Positions 52,192 to 60,852 are shown, counted from the first letter of the stretch. The stretch: 64,000 nt of DNA from Halobellus limi (GCF_004799685.1 NZ_CP031311.1:2294001-2358000), one strand, 5' to 3'. The notes: generated by a model not told the origin, from the sequence alone. Numbers and translations are program-made.

Positions 52192-52898
52192 GTACCTACC
52201 TCGAGATCCTGGTCGTGGCGTTCGTCGCGCAGCTGGCCGTCCTCCCCGGCGAGAAGGTCCAGTTCATCATCGCGGGGCTCTCGACGCGGTACGACCCGAA
52301 GGTGGTCGTCGCGGCCGCGGGGTCCGCCTTCGCCGGGTGGACGGCCGTCGAGATTCTCCTCGGCCGGGCACTGCAGGCGGCGCTGCCGCCGGTCGTCCTC
52401 GACGCGGTGACGGCGGCGCTCTTTCTGGCGTTCGCCGTGCTCCTGTACCGCTCGGCCCCCTCAGCGGGGACGGAGACGACCGCGGCCGCGTCGACCGAGA
52501 CCGACGGCGGTTTCGCGGACCTCGCTGCAGTGGACCTCCCGGGACCGCTGGAGCGCTACTCGGGGTCCTTCGACGGCTTTCTCCCCATCTTCGTGATGAT
52601 GGTCACCGGGGAGTTCGGCGACAAGACGCAGCTGGTCACGATCGGTCTGGCGGTCCAGTACGGCGCGACGTCGGCGATCTGGGTCGGCGAGATGCTCGCG
52701 ATCATCCCGATCAGCCTCGCGAACGCGTACTTCTTCCACACGTTCGCCCACCGGGTCGACATGCGGAAGGCCCACTTCGCCGCGGCGGCGCTCTTCGCGT
52801 TCTTCGGCGCCGACACGGTCCTCTCGATCCTGACCGGGTTCTCCTTCTGGGAGACGTTCATCGGCGCGATCAGCGCCGCGGCGGCCGGGCTCGTCTGA
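52188..52898 (+). CDS. GDT1/TMEM165-family cation transporter (likely Mn exporter)
   Basis: This 236-residue membrane protein has six predicted helices in two halves, each normally bearing an E-x-G-D-(K/R)-(T/S) motif. The second is intact (TGEFGDKTQLVTIGLAVQYG). The first is the variant PGEKVQFIIAGL. Family members (UPF0016, MneA) export Mn2+ or exchange Ca2+/Mn2+ for protons. The GTG start at 52188 overlaps the regulator's TGA (GTGA), so both are under the same palindrome. The acidic loop (about 85-115) is a halophilic insertion. Confidence 0.87.
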   Translation: MSTYLEILVVAFVAQLAVLPGEKVQFIIAGLSTRYDPKVVVAAAGSAFAGWTAVEILLGRALQAALPPVVLDAVTAALFLAFAVLLYRSAPSAGTETTAAASTETDGGFADLAAVDLPGPLERYSGSFDGFLPIFVMMVTGEFGDKTQLVTIGLAVQYGATSAIWVGEMLAIIPISLANAYFFHTFAHRVDMRKAHFAAAALFAFFGADTVLSILTGFSFWETFIGAISAAAAGLV

Positions 52899-52978
52899 GC
52901 GCCGCTGGGCGACGCGGTCGACCGGCCGTCCGTTCGGCTTCGGATCTTTTTTCTCACCGCTCACCCTGTGTCCGTTCG

Positions 52979-53677
52979 ATGACGAGTCTCGTCGCGACGC
53001 TCGGTGCCGGCGTCGTCTTCGGCGTCGCGCTCGCGGCCCCGCCCGGACCGATGAACGCGATCATCGCCGAGGAGAGCGTGCTCCGTGGGTGGATCGCGGG
53101 ATTCAAGGCCGGCCTCGGGGCGATGACCGCCGACGGAATCTTCTTCGTGCTCGCGCTGCTCGGCGTCGTCACGTTCGTCGAGCGGTTCCCGCTCGTCCGC
53201 GCGGCGATGATCGGCCTCGGCGGCGTGTTGATGCTGTATTTCGCCTACGGCGCCGCCACCGACGTCCGGTCGTCGTTCACGGCCGGCGGCGGGGCTTCGG
53301 ACGCCGAGGACCCCCGCGTCGGGACGGGGTTCAGAAAGGCGTTCGTGCTGGCGCTCACGAACCCCTATCAGATCCTCTTCTGGCTCACGATCGGCGTCGG
53401 GCTGCTCCGGCCGGGGACGCTCGACGTCCTGGCGCAGACGCCGTACGTCGGCGAGTCGCTGGCGGGAGTCGTCGTCGTCGACACCGGATCGCCGGCGCTC
53501 ATCGCGGGCTTCTTCGGAGGGATCTCCCTCTGGATCACCGGCTTCCCGGCCGCGCTCGTAAGCGCCGAGCGGCGCGTCGACGCCTTCGCGCCGATCGTCG
53601 CCGGGGTCAGCGCCGTCGTTCTCGCGGGGTTCGGCGTCCTCTTCCTGGCACAGAGCGCCGGGACGTTTCTCCCGTAG
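52979..53677 (+). CDS. LysE-family transporter
   Basis: This 232-residue membrane protein has six helices and opens with the LysE-family segment AAPPGPMNAIIAEESVLRGW. It also carries GFKAGLGAMTADGIFFVLAL and FVLALTNPYQILFWLTIGVG. Family members export basic amino acids, homoserine or small cations; the substrate here is unknown. The ATG at 52979 gives the family-typical start. It follows the GDT1 gene by 80 bp on the same strand. Confidence 0.85.
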   Translation: MTSLVATLGAGVVFGVALAAPPGPMNAIIAEESVLRGWIAGFKAGLGAMTADGIFFVLALLGVVTFVERFPLVRAAMIGLGGVLMLYFAYGAATDVRSSFTAGGGASDAEDPRVGTGFRKAFVLALTNPYQILFWLTIGVGLLRPGTLDVLAQTPYVGESLAGVVVVDTGSPALIAGFFGGISLWITGFPAALVSAERRVDAFAPIVAGVSAVVLAGFGVLFLAQSAGTFLP

Positions 53678-53796
53678 GCCCGCCGGGAGTGACATCGCCG
53701 GTGCGCCGCCGGCTCTCGCCGCTGCAAGAACGCACCGCGGGCTCTCGCCGCCGCGAGAACGGGAAGCCATTTGGGGCGTCCGGCGAAACGGGAGCT

Positions 53797-54843
53797 ATGT
53801 TCGAGAAGACGACGTGGATCAAACTCCCCCGGAACGTCCTCGTCGGCCACGGCGTTCTCGATGACCTCGCGGCGGCGGTCGAGGATCTCTACCTCTCGGG
53901 TCGCCCGCTCGTGGTGACGAGTCCGACGCCGAACGACCTGGTGGGCGATCGGGTGCGCGCCCAGTTCGACGTGGCCGGAACGACCGCGATCGAGACGGCG
54001 AGCTTCGACGCCGTCGAGCGCGTCGTCGCCGCCGCCGAAGACGCCGAGGCCGGTTACCTGATCGGGCTCGGGGGCGGCAAGCCGATCGACACCGCGAAGA
54101 TGGCCTCCGATCGCCTCGGGTGTGGCTTCGTCTCGGTGCCGACCGCCGCCAGCCACGACGGCATCGTCTCCGGACGCTCGTCGATCCCCGAAGGCGACAC
54201 CCGTCACTCGGTCGCCGCCGACCCCCCGCTGGCCGTCGTCGCCGACACGGAGACCCTCGCGGAGGCCCCCTGGGAGCTCACGACCGCCGGCTGTGCGGAC
54301 ATCATCTCGAACTACACCGCCGTCAAGGACTGGCAGCTGGCCCACCGGCTGAAGAACGTCGAGTACAGCGAGTACGCCGGCGCGCTCTCGCAGATGACCG
54401 CGGAGATGCTCGTCGAGTCCGCCGAGGCGATCAAGCCCGGCTTCGAGGAGTCGGCGTGGCTCGTCGCGAAGGCGCTCGTCTCCTCGGGCGTCGCGATGTC
54501 CATCGCCGGGTCGTCGCGGCCGGCCTCGGGCGCGGAACACCTCATCTCCCACCAGCTCGACCGACTCGTGCCGGGGGCCGCGCTCCACGGCCACCAGGTC
54601 GGCGTCGCCGCCGTCGTGACGGAGTACCTCCACTCGGGCGAACGCGGCGAGTGGGCCGACATCCGCGACGCCCTCGAAGCGATGGGCGCGCCGACGACTG
54701 CCTCGGAACTCGGCATCGACGACGACACGTTCTTAGAGGCGCTGACGACCGCCCACTCGATCCGCGACCGGTACACGATCCTCGGCGACGGCGTCAGCGA
54801 GGACGCCGCCCTCGAAGCGGCGACGTTCACGGGCGTGATCTGA
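53797..54843 (+). CDS. egsA: sn-glycerol-1-phosphate dehydrogenase
   Basis: This 348-residue NAD(P)-dependent, zinc-containing enzyme reduces dihydroxyacetone phosphate to sn-glycerol-1-phosphate, setting the archaeal stereochemistry of membrane lipids. Motifs: LIGLGGGKPIDTAKMASDR, VSVPTAASHDGIVSGRSSIP, AGCADIISNYTAVKDWQLAH and the metal-ligand histidines in SGAEHLISHQLDRL and ALHGHQVGVAAV. Length and order match the family. The ATG is at 53797. Confidence 0.95.
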   Translation: MFEKTTWIKLPRNVLVGHGVLDDLAAAVEDLYLSGRPLVVTSPTPNDLVGDRVRAQFDVAGTTAIETASFDAVERVVAAAEDAEAGYLIGLGGGKPIDTAKMASDRLGCGFVSVPTAASHDGIVSGRSSIPEGDTRHSVAADPPLAVVADTETLAEAPWELTTAGCADIISNYTAVKDWQLAHRLKNVEYSEYAGALSQMTAEMLVESAEAIKPGFEESAWLVAKALVSSGVAMSIAGSSRPASGAEHLISHQLDRLVPGAALHGHQVGVAAVVTEYLHSGERGEWADIRDALEAMGAPTTASELGIDDDTFLEALTTAHSIRDRYTILGDGVSEDAALEAATFTGVI

Positions 54844-54946
54844 GCCGGCGATCGAGCGTCGCCGCGGAAGCGACCGACGGCCGGTTCGGGAGACGAGGAC
54901 GAGACGGGATCCGAAGACGGATTAGGACCGGTTTCCAACTCCGGGT

Positions 54947-55567
54947 ATGGCAACTTCGAGCGCCGACAACGCGGTCAAACGCCACCCGCTCGCGGTCACC
55001 GCCCTGCTCTCGGTCGTCGGCTACGCCGCCGTCGTCGGGACGTTCCTCGGCGTCGTTCCGAGAAGCGTGTTCCCCGACCTGTCGCTGTGGGCGGTGAACC
55101 GCCTCGCCGACGCCATCGCGGTCGTCAACGCCGCGAACGTCCTCGTGATCGCCGCCGGCTGGCGGTGGATCCGCCGCGACGAGGTCGAAAAGCACGCGGC
55201 CGCGATGGTGACTTCCTTCCTCCTCATCCTCGTGTTTCTCGTCCTCTATCTCACGAAGATCGGCGGCGGCGGCACGAAGGAGTTCGTGGGGCCGACGCTC
55301 GTCTACTACCCGTACCTGACGATGCTCGCGATCCACATCGTGCTCTCGATCGTGTCGGTGCCGGTGGTGCTGTACGCGCTCGTCCTCGGCGTCACCCACT
55401 CGCCGGCGGAACTCAGAAGCGAGACGCCGCACCGCCGCGTCGGTCGGATCGCCGCCGCCTCGTGGCTGCTCTCGCTCGCGCTCGGCGTCGTCACGTACCT
55501 GCTCCTGAACCACGCCTTCAGTTGGGAGTACGTCGAATCGGCCGCGGCGACGCTGCTGCTGCTCTGA
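54947..55567 (+). CDS. DUF420 membrane protein
   Basis: This 206-residue protein has about five to six membrane helices (NAANVLVIAAGWRWIRRDEV, FLLILVFLVLYLTKIGGGGT, LAIHIVLSIVSVPVVLYALV). It matches DUF420, a family found near haem-copper oxidase genes, where it is thought to help assemble or deliver cofactors. Conserved histidines (EKHAAAM, AIHIVL) could bind metal or haem. No oxidase subunit is in the window, but a CopD-like protein and a halocyanin lie 1.2-3 kb downstream. Confidence 0.83.
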   Translation: MATSSADNAVKRHPLAVTALLSVVGYAAVVGTFLGVVPRSVFPDLSLWAVNRLADAIAVVNAANVLVIAAGWRWIRRDEVEKHAAAMVTSFLLILVFLVLYLTKIGGGGTKEFVGPTLVYYPYLTMLAIHIVLSIVSVPVVLYALVLGVTHSPAELRSETPHRRVGRIAAASWLLSLALGVVTYLLLNHAFSWEYVESAAATLLLL

Positions 55568-55646
55568 GCTCCGGTACCGAACCCCGAGGCGCCGTCGACC
55601 GAACCCCCTCCGCCGATCCGTTCGCTCGGCCGCCGAATGTCGAGGA

Positions 55647-55653
55647 TTTTTAT
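55647..55653 (+). promoter_or_regulatory. TATA-like box of the GT4 glycosyltransferase
   Basis: TTTTTAT (about 55646-55653) lies 23-30 nt upstream of the ATG at 55676. Confidence 0.5.
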
Positions 55654-55675
55654 CGCCGCGACGAAACCCACGGGT

Positions 55676-56734
55676 ATGCGCGTCGCGTTCGTCTCGCTGT
55701 ACCCCGATCAACTCAGTTCGGACGGCGCCACGAGGCGAACGCGACGGATCGCCGAGCGGCTCGCCGCGCGCGGTCACGAGGTCGTCTTCTGCTGTGCGCA
55801 GTGGTGGGAGGGACCGCTCGACGAGTTCGAACACAACGGCGTCGAGTACGTCGCCGTCACGGAGGAGCCAGCGGTTCGGTCCTTCGCCTCGAAACTCCCC
55901 TTCGCGCTCCGTCGCGCGTCGCCCGACGTGATCCACGCCGCCAACAGCCCGCCGGCACAGGTCGTCGCCGCGAAGACGGCCGCCCGCGTCCTTCGGGTTC
56001 CGGTCGTCGTCGACTGGTGGGCGCGGCGGGACGACGACTCCACGCGGATGCTCCGTCGGGCCGCGAAGGGCGCGGATCGCGTCCTGGCCCCCTCGCGGCT
56101 GGTCAAGACGGACGTCCGCGAGTACGGTGCGGCCGCCGACGACGTCACGCTCGTCCCCGAATCGATCGACGTCGACCTCGTGCGCGAGGCCGACGTCGAC
56201 AACCGGGCGGACCTGGTCTACGCGCGGCACCTCGACGAGCACGCCAACGTGGAGTCGTTCCTCCTCGCGCTCGCGGAACTCCGCGGCCGGGACTGGCGGG
56301 CCGCCGTGGTCGGCGACGGGCCCGAACGCGACGCCGCCGAGGAGACCGCCGCGGAACTCCGCATCGACGACCGCGTCGAGTTCCTCGGCGAACTCGACCC
56401 CGAGGCGTTCGTGCCGATTCTGAAGGGCGCGCACGTCTTCGCCCAGACGGCGACCGTCGAGCCGTTCGCCCGCGGACTGCTCTGGGCGCTCGCGTGTGGC
56501 TGCGTCGGGATCGTCGAGTACCAGGCCCGGTCGAGCGCGCACGAACTCGTCGAGAACCTTGACCGCGGCGCGCGCGTGACGAGCCCGCAGGAACTGGCCG
56601 ACGAGGTCGTCGCCGCCGCCGGTCACGACCCGGCGACGGTCAACGAGGCGTTCGTCGGGTACGACCACGAGCCGATCCTCGACGCCTACGAGGACGTCTA
56701 CGAGACCGAACGCGACGACTACGGCTTCTTTTGA
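55676..56734 (+). CDS. Glycosyltransferase family 4 protein
   Basis: This 352-residue GT-B glycosyltransferase begins MRVAFVSLYPDQLSSDGATR. The N-lobe has DVIHAANSPPAQVVAAKTAA. The C-lobe has APSRLVKTDVREYGAAADDV and the donor-binding region VEPFARGLLWALACGCVGIV, with a Glu in the position of the E-x7-E motif. Donor and acceptor sugars are unknown; a role in surface glycans or glycolipids is likely. The ATG at 55676 has a well-placed TATA-like box and matches the family start. Confidence 0.88.
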   Translation: MRVAFVSLYPDQLSSDGATRRTRRIAERLAARGHEVVFCCAQWWEGPLDEFEHNGVEYVAVTEEPAVRSFASKLPFALRRASPDVIHAANSPPAQVVAAKTAARVLRVPVVVDWWARRDDDSTRMLRRAAKGADRVLAPSRLVKTDVREYGAAADDVTLVPESIDVDLVREADVDNRADLVYARHLDEHANVESFLLALAELRGRDWRAAVVGDGPERDAAEETAAELRIDDRVEFLGELDPEAFVPILKGAHVFAQTATVEPFARGLLWALACGCVGIVEYQARSSAHELVENLDRGARVTSPQELADEVVAAAGHDPATVNEAFVGYDHEPILDAYEDVYETERDDYGFF

Positions 56735-56788
56735 GTACTCGCCCGCCAGTCCCGCAGAATTACCACCCCGTCCGGCGTAGGTGGGGGT

Positions 56789-57217
56789 ATGGCGAGTGCC
56801 CTCCACCTCCTCGTCCGACTCGTTCACGTCCTCGGGATGGCCGTCCTCCTCGGCGGAGCCGTCGTCGGCTGGCGGACGCTTCGGGCAGAAGACCGCGACC
56901 CGCGTCCGGCGTTGCGTCGGTACGAGTGGTGGTTCTGGGGTTCGATCGGCGTGCTGATCGCCACCGGCGTCGGCAACCTCGGGGCGCTCGGTCCGCCGAG
57001 GCCCGCGACCCGCTGGGGGTCGATCCTGACGATCAAGCTGCTCGTCGTGGGCGGGGTCGTGGTCCTCTCGGCGGTTCGCTCGCTCGCCGTCGGTCGGCTC
57101 GACGATTCTGAAGCGATCCGGTCAACCACCCGCGACCGTCTCCGCGTCCTGTACGCCGCGACCGGCTGGGGACTCGGCGCGACCGTCGCGCTCGCGGAGG
57201 TGCTCGCCCATGGGTGA
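56789..57217 (+). CDS. CopD-like membrane protein
   Basis: This 142-residue protein has four membrane helices with LVRLVHVLGMAVLLGGAVVG at the start and LTIKLLVVGGVVVLSAVRSL in the middle, the CopD/YubN pattern linked to copper handling. Histidines in helix 1 (ALHLLVRLVHVLG) may bind metal. Its end overlaps the next gene by 8 bp, so they are coupled. A copper role is supported by the halocyanin gene next to them. Confidence 0.78.
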   Translation: MASALHLLVRLVHVLGMAVLLGGAVVGWRTLRAEDRDPRPALRRYEWWFWGSIGVLIATGVGNLGALGPPRPATRWGSILTIKLLVVGGVVVLSAVRSLAVGRLDDSEAIRSTTRDRLRVLYAATGWGLGATVALAEVLAHG

Positions 57218-57791
57218 CCGGGTCGGTCGGGACGGGACCGAGCCCGCCGGTCGAGCCGAGGACGGATCCACCGGTCACACCGAGGTCGGGCCCGCGGATT
57301 CGTTGGAGGTCTGGACGGTCGCCACGTTCGACCTCGCGGCGTTCTCGCTCATCGCGCTCCTGGCCGGGCACCTCTCAGGAGCGCTGGCCGGCGCGTTGAC
57401 GGGGTTCGGGACGGTCCCGGGGCTGGCCGCGTTCGGCTACCTGTGGCTGCTCGTCGTCGTCGCGGTTCGGTGGGTCCTGTCCGGGGGCGGAATCGCGGCG
57501 GGGGACCGCGGCGTCGGCTCGTTGCTAATTCGTGGCAGCCTCGGTGGGGCCGGCGTCGGCGTCGGACTGGTCGGGGGCGGCGTCCTCGTCGGCAGCGTGT
57601 TCGCCCTCGTCCGCGGTCCGGAACTCCTGGCGACCGTCGCGTTCGTCGCCGTCGTCGGCGCGGTCGTCGGGGCCGTCGTTGGCGCGGGCGCGGGTGCGGC
57701 CTCGGCGGTCTGTAACGTCGCGGTCGCGCGGGCGAGCGAGCGGATCGCCCCGGGAACGGGATCCGACTACTCCTCGTCTTCGAGTTCGTAG
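57210..57791 (+). CDS. Gly/Val-rich membrane protein, unknown function
   Basis: This 193-residue protein has four predicted helices after a soluble 35-residue N-terminus. The middle is very rich in Gly and Val (SLGGAGVGVGLVGGGVLVGS; VGAVVGAVVGAGAGAASAVC). It ends in a run of serines that is the antisense of the acidic tail of the convergent halocyanin gene: the two overlap by 25 bp at 57767-57791. It overlaps the CopD-like gene by 8 bp and is likely cotranscribed. No family recognised. Confidence 0.7.
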   Translation: MGDRVGRDGTEPAGRAEDGSTGHTEVGPADSLEVWTVATFDLAAFSLIALLAGHLSGALAGALTGFGTVPGLAAFGYLWLLVVVAVRWVLSGGGIAAGDRGVGSLLIRGSLGGAGVGVGLVGGGVLVGSVFALVRGPELLATVAFVAVVGAVVGAVVGAGAGAASAVCNVAVARASERIAPGTGSDYSSSSSS

Positions 57792-58318
57792 TCGCCGCCG
57801 TACTTCAGGAAGAAGAAGGCCAGACCGAGCGTGGCGACCATCGCGAACGTCGTCGCGACGCCCAGCGTCTTCGCGGAGTCGGGGACCGACGGGACGTTCG
57901 AGGGCTCCGGCGTCTCGATCTCCTCGACGACCTCGATCGTCGCCTCCATCCCGGCCGTGAGGTGGGGCTCGCAGTAGTACTCGTAGGTGCCGAGCGTCTC
58001 GAAGGTGTACTCGTAGGTGAAGCCGGTGTTCTCGATCGTCTCGTGGCCCTCCCAGTTCGCGCCCTCGGGCTGGCTGTCGACGACGATGTTGTGGTTGTCG
58101 GAGTCCCAGACGAACTCCACGGTCGTCCCGGGCGTGACCTGTAGCGGTTCGCTCGTTCCGGGTTCGAAGACCAGGTCGCCGCCCGGTCCGACCGTGACCG
58201 TCGCCGTGCCACCGCCCTCCTGTCCCACAGCGGTCCCGGCGGCACCCGCGACCGCGGCGGTACCGGCGGCCGTCGTGAGGAAGGCGCGACGGGACATCTC
58301 CGCGTTGCCGTCAGTCAT
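57767..58318 (-). CDS. Halocyanin/plastocyanin-type blue copper protein
   Basis: This 183-residue protein has a twin-arginine signal (SRRAFLTTAAGTAAVAGAAG) and a cupredoxin domain (about 40-135) with type I copper ligands: His in SDNHNIVVDS and Cys-His-Met in YYCEPHLTAGM. A C-terminal membrane helix (about 150-172) and a short acidic tail follow. It would carry electrons on the outer face of the membrane, between respiratory complexes. The ATG is at 58318. It converges on, and overlaps by 25 bp, the Gly/Val-rich protein gene. Confidence 0.92.
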   Translation of the reverse strand: MTDGNAEMSRRAFLTTAAGTAAVAGAAGTAVGQEGGGTATVTVGPGGDLVFEPGTSEPLQVTPGTTVEFVWDSDNHNIVVDSQPEGANWEGHETIENTGFTYEYTFETLGTYEYYCEPHLTAGMEATIEVVEEIETPEPSNVPSVPDSAKTLGVATTFAMVATLGLAFFFLKYGGDYELEDEE

Positions 58319-58459
58319 ACTCGGGCGTTGGGAGTCGCCTGTAGTGAATACTTTGGTTTGTCTCGTCGAGATGGACGTCGCGGGCGGCGACATCGCAGTG
58401 TGGAGCGTTGCGAGCTCGGGGTACGGTGACGGTGCCGGTAGCGGTAGTCGAGCAGTTAC

Positions 58460-58486
58460 CGCGAGGCGAGCAGAGCGAGCCTCGCG
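58460..58486. repeat. Hairpin next to dispersed-repeat copy 2
   Basis: CGCGAGGC (58460-58467) and GCCTCGCG (58479-58486) form a perfect 8-bp inverted repeat with an 11-nt loop. It lies 5 nt before the 65-bp repeat; copy 1 likewise has a hairpin on that side. Confidence 0.5.
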
Positions 58487-58491
58487 GGACC

Positions 58492-58556
58492 TTTTTGGTC
58501 CAGCTTTTTGCAAGGAGTGGTCGCGCGCAGCGCGACCCGACGCAGTAAAAAGGTGG
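58492..58556 (+). repeat. 65-bp dispersed hairpin repeat, copy 2
   Basis: It matches copy 1 (5850-5914) at 62 of 65 positions in the same orientation. The internal hairpin is GTCGCGC-GCA-GCGCGAC (58520-58536). It lies in the divergent spacer between the halocyanin gene and the MTH865-like gene, 41 bp before the latter's ATG, so unlike copy 1 it is not at a gene end. Confidence 0.8.
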
Positions 58557-58597
58557 TTCCGCAATGCCTTTTGCACGTCGTCTCGCACGTGACGGCT

Positions 58598-58855
58598 ATG
58601 GCAGACGTAGAGGCGGAACTCCGAGAGCAGTTCACCGAGGCGTTCAGTGGCGCAGACTTCCCCGTAGGCAGCCAGATGGACCTGGTGCCGACGCTCCCGG
58701 ACGGCCCGGGCACGAAGTTCGAGGCGGGCGACGTGACGCTCACCGCGATGGAGATGGCCGCGAAACTCGGCTCTCACCAGGACTTCCCCTACGACGACGT
58801 CGAGTCCCTCGTCGACGACGTCATCGAGGGGCTCAAGGCCGAAGGGATGATCTGA
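58598..58855 (+). CDS. MTH865-like small helical protein
   Basis: This 85-residue acidic protein matches the MTH865 family, small helical archaeal proteins related to EF-hand-like folds and of unknown function. Recognisable stretches are REQFTEAFSGADFPVGSQMD and VTLTAMEMAAKLGSHQDFPY. The ATG at 58598 was chosen; upstream residues in frame derive from the 65-bp repeat. CCTTTTGCA at about 58567-58575 may be its TATA box. Confidence 0.82.
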   Translation: MADVEAELREQFTEAFSGADFPVGSQMDLVPTLPDGPGTKFEAGDVTLTAMEMAAKLGSHQDFPYDDVESLVDDVIEGLKAEGMI

Positions 58856-58974
58856 CGTCCGGGTACCCACGCGCCGGCGGACTCTCTCTTCAAATCGACG
58901 GTCGGCGCACGGATTTCGAGGGCGAGCCGCGTCCGTCCTCAACGATTATGTAGATCCCTCGTGATTGTCCGCGT

Positions 58975-60852
58975 ATGGGATACGTCGTCCGGATGCCGAA
59001 GCTCGGCCTGGAGATGGAGAACGGGACGCTCTTGGAGTGGTTCCTCGAAGAGGGAGAGACGGCCGAGGAGGGCGCGGTGGTCGCGGAGATCGAGTCCGAG
59101 AAGACGACGGCCGAGGTCGACGCCCGCGAGGGCGGCGTGCTCCGCCGGACCTTCCTCGAAGCGGGCGAGACCGTCGATCCCGGAACCCCGATCGGGATCA
59201 TCGCCGGAGCGGACGAAGACATAGAGGGGCTGCTGGCGGAGGTCGAATCCGAACTGGGAGACGTCGCCGGGGGCGAGGAGTCGGACACTACGAGCGAGCC
59301 GGCCGGAGAATCCACGGAGACGCCGGAGGCTTCGACGTCGGGAACGGCTAGCGAGACGACCGGTTCGTCGGGCGCGTCCGGCTCCGCCGCGAAAGCCAGT
59401 CCTCGCGCGGAGAAGCGAGCCGACGAGTTGGACGTCGACCTGACCGGGGTCGAGGGGACCGGACCGCAGGGCGCGATCACCGCCGAGGACGTCGAAGCGA
59501 GCGCGGACGCGACGAGCGGCGACGAGGCGTCCGGTGACGCCGGCGGCGGCGACGTCCGGGCGACCCCGCGCGCCCGGAAGCGCGCGGAGGACCTCGGCGT
59601 CGACCTCGCGGCCGTGAGCGGGTCGGGACCGCAGGGTGCGATCACCGAGGAGGACGTCGAAGCGCGCGCGGAGTCCGCCGACGAGGGGGCGGAAGCGCAG
59701 GCCGACGACGGACCGGGTGCGACGCGGACGCTCCGCGAGGAGCGCGCGTTCGACGGGATGCGCCGGACGATCGCGAAGCGCCTCAGCGAGAGTTACCGCG
59801 AGGCCGTCCACGTCACCGAACACCGGGAGGTCGACGCCGAGTCGCTGCTCGCCGCCGCCGACGCGGCCGAGGAGGCACTCGACGCCGACGTGTCGATGAC
59901 CGACGTGTTGCTGCTGGCGCTCTCGGACGCCCTCGACGAGCACCCCGCGTTCAACGCGACCTTCGAGGACGACACTCACCGGCTCTACGAGGAGCACAAC
60001 GTCTGTCTGGCCGTCGACGTCGAACAGGGGCTCGTCACGCCGGTCGTCCCCGACGTCGGGTCGAAGTCGCTGTCGGCGCTCGCGACCGACCGACGCGAGA
60101 TCGTCCAGCGTACGCTGGAGGGCGACTACACGATGGCGGACCTCCAGGGCGGGACGTTCACCGTCACCAACCTCGGCGTCCTCGGCGTGGAGTCCTTCGA
60201 CCCGATCATCAACCCGCCCCAGATCGGGATCCTGGGCGTGAACGCGCTGCTGGAGCGCGTCGTCCTGGACGACGACGGGACGCCGGGGACGCGCCGCGTG
60301 CTCCCGCTGGATCTCTCCTTCGACCACCGGGTCGTCGACGGCGCGGACGCCGCGCGCTTCCTGGGGACGCTCGCGGAGAATATCGAAGACCCCTGGGATC
60401 TCCTCCCCGAGGAAGTCGCGGCCGCTCGCGAGGGAGGTGAGGATCGGAGTCCCGAGGCGACAGCGGAGTCGGCCCCCCGCGAGGCCACCGCGCGCTCTAT
60501 GGAGGGAATGTCCGGGACCGTCAGCACCCAGGGCACCGAACAGCGCTACGGAGACGGATCCGAGCCCTCGCCGGTCGATCTCTTCCTCGGCTCGCTCGCG
60601 GCGTGCCTCTCGCTGTCGATCCGCTATCAGGCGGAGATGCGCGACGTGGGCGTCGGCGACATCGACGTCGAGACCGACGCCCGACCGGAGTCAGGTTCGG
60701 TGGAGTCGATCGACATCACGGTGCGACTGGACGCCCCGGAGGCCGACGAGTCGACGCTCGAACGGGTCGTTGAGTACGGCGAACGGAGCTGTCACGTCGC
60801 CGAACTCCTGCGCGAGGACCTCCCCGTCGAGTTGTCCTGGGAGCGACGGTAG
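58975..60852 (+). CDS. 2-oxoacid dehydrogenase E2 (dihydrolipoyl acyltransferase) fused to a C-terminal OsmC domain
   Basis: This 625-residue protein comprises a lipoyl domain (1-80, carrier Lys43 in EIESEKTTAEV), two E3/E1-binding domains (about 138-175, ASPRAEKRADELDVDL; about 197-232, ATPRARKRAEDLGVDL), the catalytic acyltransferase domain (about 250-480; active site DHRVVDG near 449), and an extra OsmC-like domain (about 485-625). The OsmC part has SPVDLFLGSLAACLSLSIRY and YGERSCHVAELL, which supply the two redox cysteines of that family. E2 moves acyl groups to CoA. The fused peroxidase-like domain suggests thiol protection. It converges on the AcoX and E1 genes. Confidence 0.88.
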   Translation: MGYVVRMPKLGLEMENGTLLEWFLEEGETAEEGAVVAEIESEKTTAEVDAREGGVLRRTFLEAGETVDPGTPIGIIAGADEDIEGLLAEVESELGDVAGGEESDTTSEPAGESTETPEASTSGTASETTGSSGASGSAAKASPRAEKRADELDVDLTGVEGTGPQGAITAEDVEASADATSGDEASGDAGGGDVRATPRARKRAEDLGVDLAAVSGSGPQGAITEEDVEARAESADEGAEAQADDGPGATRTLREERAFDGMRRTIAKRLSESYREAVHVTEHREVDAESLLAAADAAEEALDADVSMTDVLLLALSDALDEHPAFNATFEDDTHRLYEEHNVCLAVDVEQGLVTPVVPDVGSKSLSALATDRREIVQRTLEGDYTMADLQGGTFTVTNLGVLGVESFDPIINPPQIGILGVNALLERVVLDDDGTPGTRRVLPLDLSFDHRVVDGADAARFLGTLAENIEDPWDLLPEEVAAAREGGEDRSPEATAESAPREATARSMEGMSGTVSTQGTEQRYGDGSEPSPVDLFLGSLAACLSLSIRYQAEMRDVGVGDIDVETDARPESGSVESIDITVRLDAPEADESTLERVVEYGERSCHVAELLREDLPVELSWERR

